In this document: positions 57,863 to 64,000 of the stretch, piece by piece
Numbering within the stretch: the first letter of the stretch is position 1
How the letters are laid out: the number at the start of each line of letters is the position of its first letter
Origin: Laguncularia racemosa
Lineage: Eukaryota > Streptophyta > Magnoliopsida > Myrtales > Combretaceae
Length of the DNA stretch: 64,000 nt
NCBI GenBank assembly: GCA_037954665.1
Contig: JBBMOL010000253.1
Span: 186,001-250,000 of the forward strand
Reading direction: 5' to 3'
Translations under genes and position numbers: made by a program
The notes under the pieces: generated by a model
Seen by the model: the letters and a program-made list of their open reading frames with translations, nothing else
What the model was told of the DNA's origin: nothing
Databases searched by the model: none

Positions 57863-58770
57863 CTATCTCCTAGGTTATAGTTTTGCATAATAAACCATTT
57901 GAGTACTTTCTCAATATAGCTCTTTTGAAATAATCCAAGAATATCTCAAAAATTATCCTGGTGTATTTAGATTCCTAATACAAAAGATGCTTCTTCAAGA
58001 TTTTTCATTTCAAAAATTATTTAATAGAAATTTCTTAGTGTCATATAATAGGGCCATATTATCCTTGGCAAGCAGTATGTCATCCACATATAAAACCAGG
58101 AAGATAAACTTGCTTCCACTAAAAGTGTAGTATACACACTCATTAACAACATTTTTCTCAAAACCGAACAAGATGATGATTTGATGAAATTTGTGAAACC
58201 ATTGACAAGACGCCTATTGAGTCCATCAATGGATTTCTTTAACTTGAACATAATTTGCTTTGAATCTCTCGAAATAAAGTTTTTAGGTTTCACTATGTAG
58301 ATTGTCTCATTAATGTCACCATTGAAAAATGCTATCTTTACATTCATCTAATATAACTCAAGATCAAAATGAGCTTCTAGTACCATTATTATCCTTAAAG
58401 AGTCTTTTAATGAAATCGAAGAGAAAATATCTTTATAATCGATACATTTTTTCTATGTTAAATCCAGTGACAAGATGTGTCTTGTACCTTTTTATATTAC
58501 CTTTGAACCCCCTTTAATTTTAAGTATTTATTCACAACCAATGGGTTTCATACTTTCACATAATGGAATAAGATCCCATACATCATTGTTCTTCATAAGT
58601 AGATCTCCAATCATAGAGTTTTATTTCTATATATTATATAGATACTTGTTCGTTTTAAACTCTTTGTTTTATAATAAAAAACTTAATATCTATATGTTTT
58701 GATTCCGTTAAGCTTTTACTATTATTGAAATATAACATTGCTGATTTATTGTCATTATATAGCACTACTA
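57863..58770 (-). pseudogene. copia RT remnant (right part) fused to an RNase H tail
   Basis: On the minus strand, from 58500 down: a WDLIPLCESMKPIGC segment, KDSLRIIMVLEAHFDLEL, MNVKIAFFNGDINETIYIVK, MFKLKKSIDGLNRR, and SYIEKVLKWF near 57910. This RT continues at 49761 across the Athila-type insertion. Upstream of it (58770-58590) the strand reads YNDNKSAMLYFNN and SKHIDIKF, then NSMIGDLLMK. That is the end of RNase H, which belongs after RT. The fusion point is near 58580-58590. Stops and frameshifts are frequent. Confidence 0.8.
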
Positions 58771-61700
58771 AAAGATTCACGAATCAGGATATGACACCCT
58801 TAAAAGAGTCACCAAATAGCACATGTACGCATGAAACTCTGTCAAAGGAATTCACGAAGGAATATTTCCATGTGGGTGGTGAAACGGACAAAGTTTATCA
58901 TCTTTGTGTTTTATGACTTTATGATAAAAAGGGGGTGTATGAATCAAGCACAAATCGACATATGTTCACGTAAATAAACCTTTAAGATCAAGCACATGCC
59001 TAGTTGACTCATGTCAAAGTAAGGAAAAGATTAAAAGACAAGGTATACACGAGCGTTGAGGTAAAAGTAAGGGTAGAGGCTTAGGCCGGCTCACACCATT
59101 TTCGTGCCCTGTCTGAACCCGGTTCCTCTAAGCTATTTTCTTATCGTGCTTAAGCCGGTGGATTATGTTATCATGTTTGCTTGTATTAAATCATTGTGTT
59201 TTACAAATCTACCAATTCAATTTATGGAGAAACATTGCAGCCGTGCAAATCAAAAGTTAAACACAATTTCCTTTATTTTCTCACAACTATTAATACTGGA
59301 TTTTGTGAATTGTAAGATTTGGTAAAATACAGATAAGGTTTAGAAATTTTGAGTGTTGATTTAGTGGTTTTGGATGATTATGGTAATAAGAGGCATGGGA
59401 TGATGGATTGGAGGAGGAGGAGAAAGTACACTGCTGTGGTTTGGAATTCGTTAGAAATGAATTGTGTTTGGGTTTATCTTTTTTTTTTTTTCTTTTTTCA
59501 TTAAGAGTCTTTGTTGCTGGACGAGGAAAAGGATTAGCCCACTACCCACCTGTAGGTGCACGTTTTAATTTAAAAAGTACGAGAATGGGCTGTTTGCTAT
59601 TGCGGGGAATTGTTTATCTTTGGAAAAGTATGCATTTTTTATTTCTCCACGTTTTACTTTCTTTCTTTTTTCAATTCAAATATTAATTTTTTTTTCTGAC
59701 TTTTATAAGTTAGGATTTCCGTTAACTCCATTAAATTTTCCATCAATTCTTAATACATGGCCACTCTTTACCTATCAATGATAATTAATTTGAGTACATA
59801 ATAGTATTAAGTATATCCCAATTAAATAGGATAAAAACAATAAAAGTTCAAAAAAAAGGGGAGGTGGGGAGTGGGAAAGAAAAGGCACAACGTTTAAAAC
59901 GAAAGAAAGCAACCTTTTTTTTATTTTTATTTTTATCTTCCGAATTATATATTATTTTTATTATTTTATCTAAGTTATATAGATTCAATAATATTATCTG
60001 TTGAATTTAATTATCATGGCCCAATAATGAGCTATCACAAGTCAATGGGGAAAAGAAAAAATCAGTGTAATTTACTTTTAAATATAATCTAAAAAAATAA
60101 AATAATTAAAATCGAAATTTCAAAATAAGATTTTAAATTACATCGAAATCATGTTTTAGGATATAATTTTAAGTTAAAATATATTTTTAATTCTATTTAT
60201 TTATGAGAACAGGTTAAGTAAACTGGTGATGGGAATAAGGGATGGCATAATGGGATGCCAAAGGTTTCCACCTTGGAATGTGTACTTTTTGCTTTTTATG
60301 TCTGTGTTTTTTCATAAGGTGTGGGGCCCACGTTAAAACATTTGGGAATCGGTGCATCAACTGGTCCCGAACCTGTGACCGGAACCCTACTCATCCAAAG
60401 ACCTTTTGTTAATTATTTTAGGTAGTTATTTAAATAATTAATATTAAATATGTTTATTCATTTAAAATCATGTTTTATTTTCACCATGTTGGCATATTTT
60501 AAATCTATCTTTTTAAAATACGATTTTAAATTAAGTAAATTTGGAATTATTTTGAAAACTAATTTTTTTTGTAATTTTCTTTTTTTAAAAAATTATTTCT
60601 TTCCCCTAAATCAATAATGGATGGAAATGATAGTTTGTAAATGTTGGGAAATCGTTATAAATTTGAACAGAAAAAAATACAAAGGTGAAGATTTAAATAT
60701 AAAATATTTATGGACATTAAGTACTGAAAGTTTTTTTTTTTTACTAGTTAATATTCGAAGAGAAGCCTTCCCAAATATGTGGCTCAAATTTTCAACTTTT
60801 ACTCATTTTAAGTTTTACTACAAAAAGTCTTCTACTCTTTCTAGAATTAAGTTCTTGCTTTTGATTTACTATAAACAAAAAAATAAATTAATAAGAATAG
60901 GAGATCTAGACCGAAACTTACAAAATTAAATACTGACATAGCCTTATACAAAATAAATATAGGTAGAAACTCAATTGCTGATTAAAAAAAAAAAAATCAT
61001 AGTTTTATTTCAATAGATATACCTAGACATATGAATCATTATGAACCAGCTCCAATAAGTCAGTTTTTGAATAAAAAAATTTGACTCAAAACCAACCTAA
61101 GATCCTCCGATTTTGAATCGATTCATGTAAATTGAGAATAAATTTTTTTTTTTACTTGTATTTTACCGATTCATCATAATAAACTCGTTAAACTAGTGAA
61201 TTTATAGATAAATCAGCCATCCCAAACAGATTCGAACTAGATTATCGATTCAACTCGGCCTTCTCCAATCTCTAATCTCTAAGTATATTCATGTACTCGC
61301 TTTACATTCTCGTACCACTACATATGTTAATATTTTATTTCAAATTTCCATCTGAAGTTTTACCTCTCTCCGACACTTTTCACTTCTACGGCACCTTCTT
61401 TTTTTCTTTTTTATTTTTCCAAACTTCATTTATCATGATTCTTACCTTGAGCGGAAAAACATGACTAAAATATTAACAATAATTGGAGGTGATCACAAGA
61501 AAAAACGTTGTACAAAATTAGGTGAGCAAAGTGCTAAACAAGACAAATGAGACACCAAAGAAGTAATGCCATCTCAAAGTATATATTCAATAATATTTTC
61601 TTCCTGGCCATCTTTCAAGAAAAATGCTCTAACACTTTAAGATTGTGCAATCCTAATCAAATAACACAGATAATTAAAATAAAACCCAAGGGCCTAGTCT

Positions 61701-62138
61701 TTATTTAAAAATTCAACAACCCCTTATATGTCTTTTCGTATATATACTCCCTCTAGGTTATCTTAACATTTATTTAGAGACTTATTGTATGAATTTATGC
61801 ATAAGCAGAAGTCCATACTTATAACTAAATAATATTTCATGACTTAGTAAAAAAAATTCTATTCCATTCCCATTGTCTTTTTACCGCCAGTTTATTGGTG
61901 GGGCTTCCAACATAAATCTTCTTGTGTTGTTTTCTTTTTACTCCAACCTTTTTTCCATTTTAACTTTGATTGTTTGCATTTGACAACTAATCTGCTTAAC
62001 TTCCACAGGGCTCCCAAAATTTCCCCATCAAGTTGGCTAAAAACATTACCGGATTAAGTAATGCAATTAACCCAAAATATCTTTAAAAAAGTTATTATAA
62101 TCAAAATTAAAACTTAAGACAACAAACAAGACAGAGAG
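58771..62138. other. Intergenic DNA, no gene seen
   Basis: AT-rich; open frames at 59408-59686 and 60621-60929 resemble no known protein and are rich in Phe, Lys and Leu from T and A runs. No terminal repeats were recognised. Confidence 0.45.
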
Positions 62139-62159
62139 TTATTATTATTATTATTATTA
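62139..62159. repeat. (TTA)n microsatellite
   Basis: Seven TTA units in a row. Confidence 0.9.
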
Positions 62160-64000
62160 CATCCTAAATTCATCTTGTTGAAAAACTTTGCTATCATTAA
62201 GGTGTTGAGAACACTAATTTGTTTTTAAATAGACTTTGTTCCTCGAGAGAGAGGAAAAACAAATCGTTGCTCTCGCCATCAATCGTGCATGCTATAACCC
62301 AAAAAACATGGCATCCAATGCTCGAAGAAGTTGAAGTCATGGCCCAATCCTTGTAGAAATTCCAACTTTTTGAATAACGTTGCTGATGAAATTTTCAAAG
62401 ACAAAATCATAGCAAAAGCATTTATTATGTAACCTCTAATGTCTATGCCGTACCACAATCAAATCAATAATAGCTGGCATGGTTTCAATGCTTTTATTTA
62501 TAATAATGGAAAAAATACAGGAAGTATTTTTAATTTTAAATTTGAATAATTTAGTATTTAAAATTTTATTTTTTATAAGTATAATATTTTAATAAAATAT
62601 TATATTATACATTCTTCTTAAATATAGATACTAAATTTCTAAAAAATAAAAAAATATTTTATATGCATTTACTCCTTTATATTAAATTAAATATTCCCTT
62701 CCCTTTTGAAGGAAACAGTATATTTTTCCACATATGATACAAAGAAAGCAACTCATCAAGTTCACAAGTACTGGCACCACCCACTTCATCACCCAACTTT
62801 ACGTTATTAACAAAAGTACAAGAAACATGTTTGGGTTATCTTGTTCTCCTTCTGGTCTTCCCTTCAATTTGATAAGGATGTCTCGATTCAAACATGGTTG
62901 ATGGTACTTAGGTTATAAAGTCATTTATACATTTTACTCCAAGTCAAAAATCACTTTTAAACGCAAAACTTTATATCTTTGTAATTTAGTTTATTTCAGG
63001 AAATGAGAATGTTGTCCAAAGTTCATTTTGTCTTGCAAATTCAAAATAGAAAAAAGAAAATTTGTAATAGCCCATTGTAAGGTCGCCGTCGTTTTAACTC
63101 AAAAGGGCTAGTGCCATAGACGAGAGAAGCATCCCACAATGAGAAACACTCAGTACAATGCAAAGAGTTATTACTTATGAGAGATGCTAAATAGGATGGA
63201 GGTAGAAAGGTCACGACCCAAAAATACAATATGTATTGTTGATCGATTATGGTCTATTATGTCTCTTTTTATTGTTTGGCTTAAGTGTATTGTGCCTTAG
63301 GTATATATGATCTCTATATATGGACATTTTGCAAGATTCATGCACAAAAATGAGTCAATTCTTGGACTACAAACATTATTATTCTCGATATAGTGAATTT
63401 GTTGTACTAATCACATATTTTTCATCCCAAATTTATCATGTAAATTGTTGTGTTGTCTATTTCTTTTTCCATATTCTTTTTCTTCATTGTTCATTTATTT
63501 GCAATGTAACAACATATTCATCTAAAACTTTCACATTAGTATACAACACTCCTAATTAAAAAGTAAGTAAGAAGTTCATCAGGAGTTGATAGTGACATAT
63601 AAACCTTTTACATATAGAATAAAAATGGTTGCATAACATTGCTATAGATGGCCAAACATTCTCAAAAATTTCCTTCTCCATTTCCAAATATACTCAACTC
63701 TTGCCTAAAAAAGTGTTGATACTAATCAAGTAAAATCTTTGGATTTTTGTTCCTCTTAACCACCTACAATAGATTTTCATATGCGCAAATTGCATTTCAC
63801 ACTTTCTTCCATAGACCTTGATTGGCCGACTATATCATGGGCTTGAAAGTGGGTAGATTTGAGTTATGATTGAAGAAAACTTTGAAGACTCATCAAGCCA
63901 AAGTATATTGAAAATCAAGAAGTTCATCGTCTGATATTATCAAGGAAGATTTTGAAACCCCACAAATCTATCAACACTCAAGACAACTTATTTTTCTTCA
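62160..64000. other. Intergenic DNA, no gene seen
   Basis: No convincing ORF. A GC-balanced patch at 63065-63220 has no assigned identity. Confidence 0.4.

Noticed and set aside
59408..59686. 92-codon + frame as a host gene
   Set aside because: It is rich in Phe/Leu from T runs and has no recognisable domain or splice-joined extension.
60321..60334. GTGGGGCCCACGTT as a TCP/G-box-like promoter site
   Set aside because: No gene or transcript start is recognisable nearby, so the match may be chance.
1..64000. CRISPR array, rRNA, tRNA or bacterial-type operon
   Set aside because: None was seen. The sequence is plant nuclear DNA and short repeats are TE-derived. tRNAs cannot be excluded without a covariance-model scan.

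Overview
This is nuclear DNA from a flowering plant, most likely a eudicot. It is AT-rich, with spliced genes, long introns, dense LTR retrotransposons, MITEs and a plastid-DNA insert. I cannot name the species. Only two host genes are supported, both on the + strand in the first 18 kb.

1-3.7 kb: the 3' half of a small uncharacterised plant gene. Four spliced coding exons join in frame and end in the conserved tail GNWWQGSLYY. Its first exon lies left of the window or was not recognised.

9.0-18.05 kb: a complete plant guanylyl cyclase 1 (GC1-type) gene. Nine coding exons join in frame to 272 aa, with an untranslated leader exon and a poly(A) signal. Intron 5 has a G-run tract, and intron 8 carries an antisense scrap of plastid atpA. 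Between and before the genes are MITEs, one bounded by a perfect 9-bp target duplication.

18.3-33.3 kb: a TE cluster. An 11.7-kb decayed minus-strand Ty1/copia element of Sirevirus type (gag, pol and a third ORF) starts about 0.3 kb after the GC1 poly(A) signal. Its left LTR contains an 857-bp DNA transposon. Next come a CACTA-type non-autonomous element inside an older copia remnant, and a probable Sirevirus-type LTR.

34.8-39.7 kb: a structurally complete minus-strand copia element with short LTRs and a perfect 5-bp target duplication (ATAAA), but coding-dead.

39.7-47.7 kb: AT-rich intergenic DNA with MITE-like hairpins and one possible LTR scrap.

47.7-58.8 kb: a nested stack. A minus-strand copia pol remnant with its 3' LTR is interrupted by an 838-bp MITE-like element and by an 8.1-kb Ty3/gypsy Athila-type element on the + strand. 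The Athila element has lost nearly all of RT, RNase H and integrase. It keeps gag, protease and LTRs, and carries an array of palindromic GC-rich motifs that also occur in its LTRs. The copia remnant has an RNase H tail fused directly upstream of RT.

58.8-64 kb: no gene recognised. No CRISPR array, rRNA or convincing tRNA was seen anywhere.
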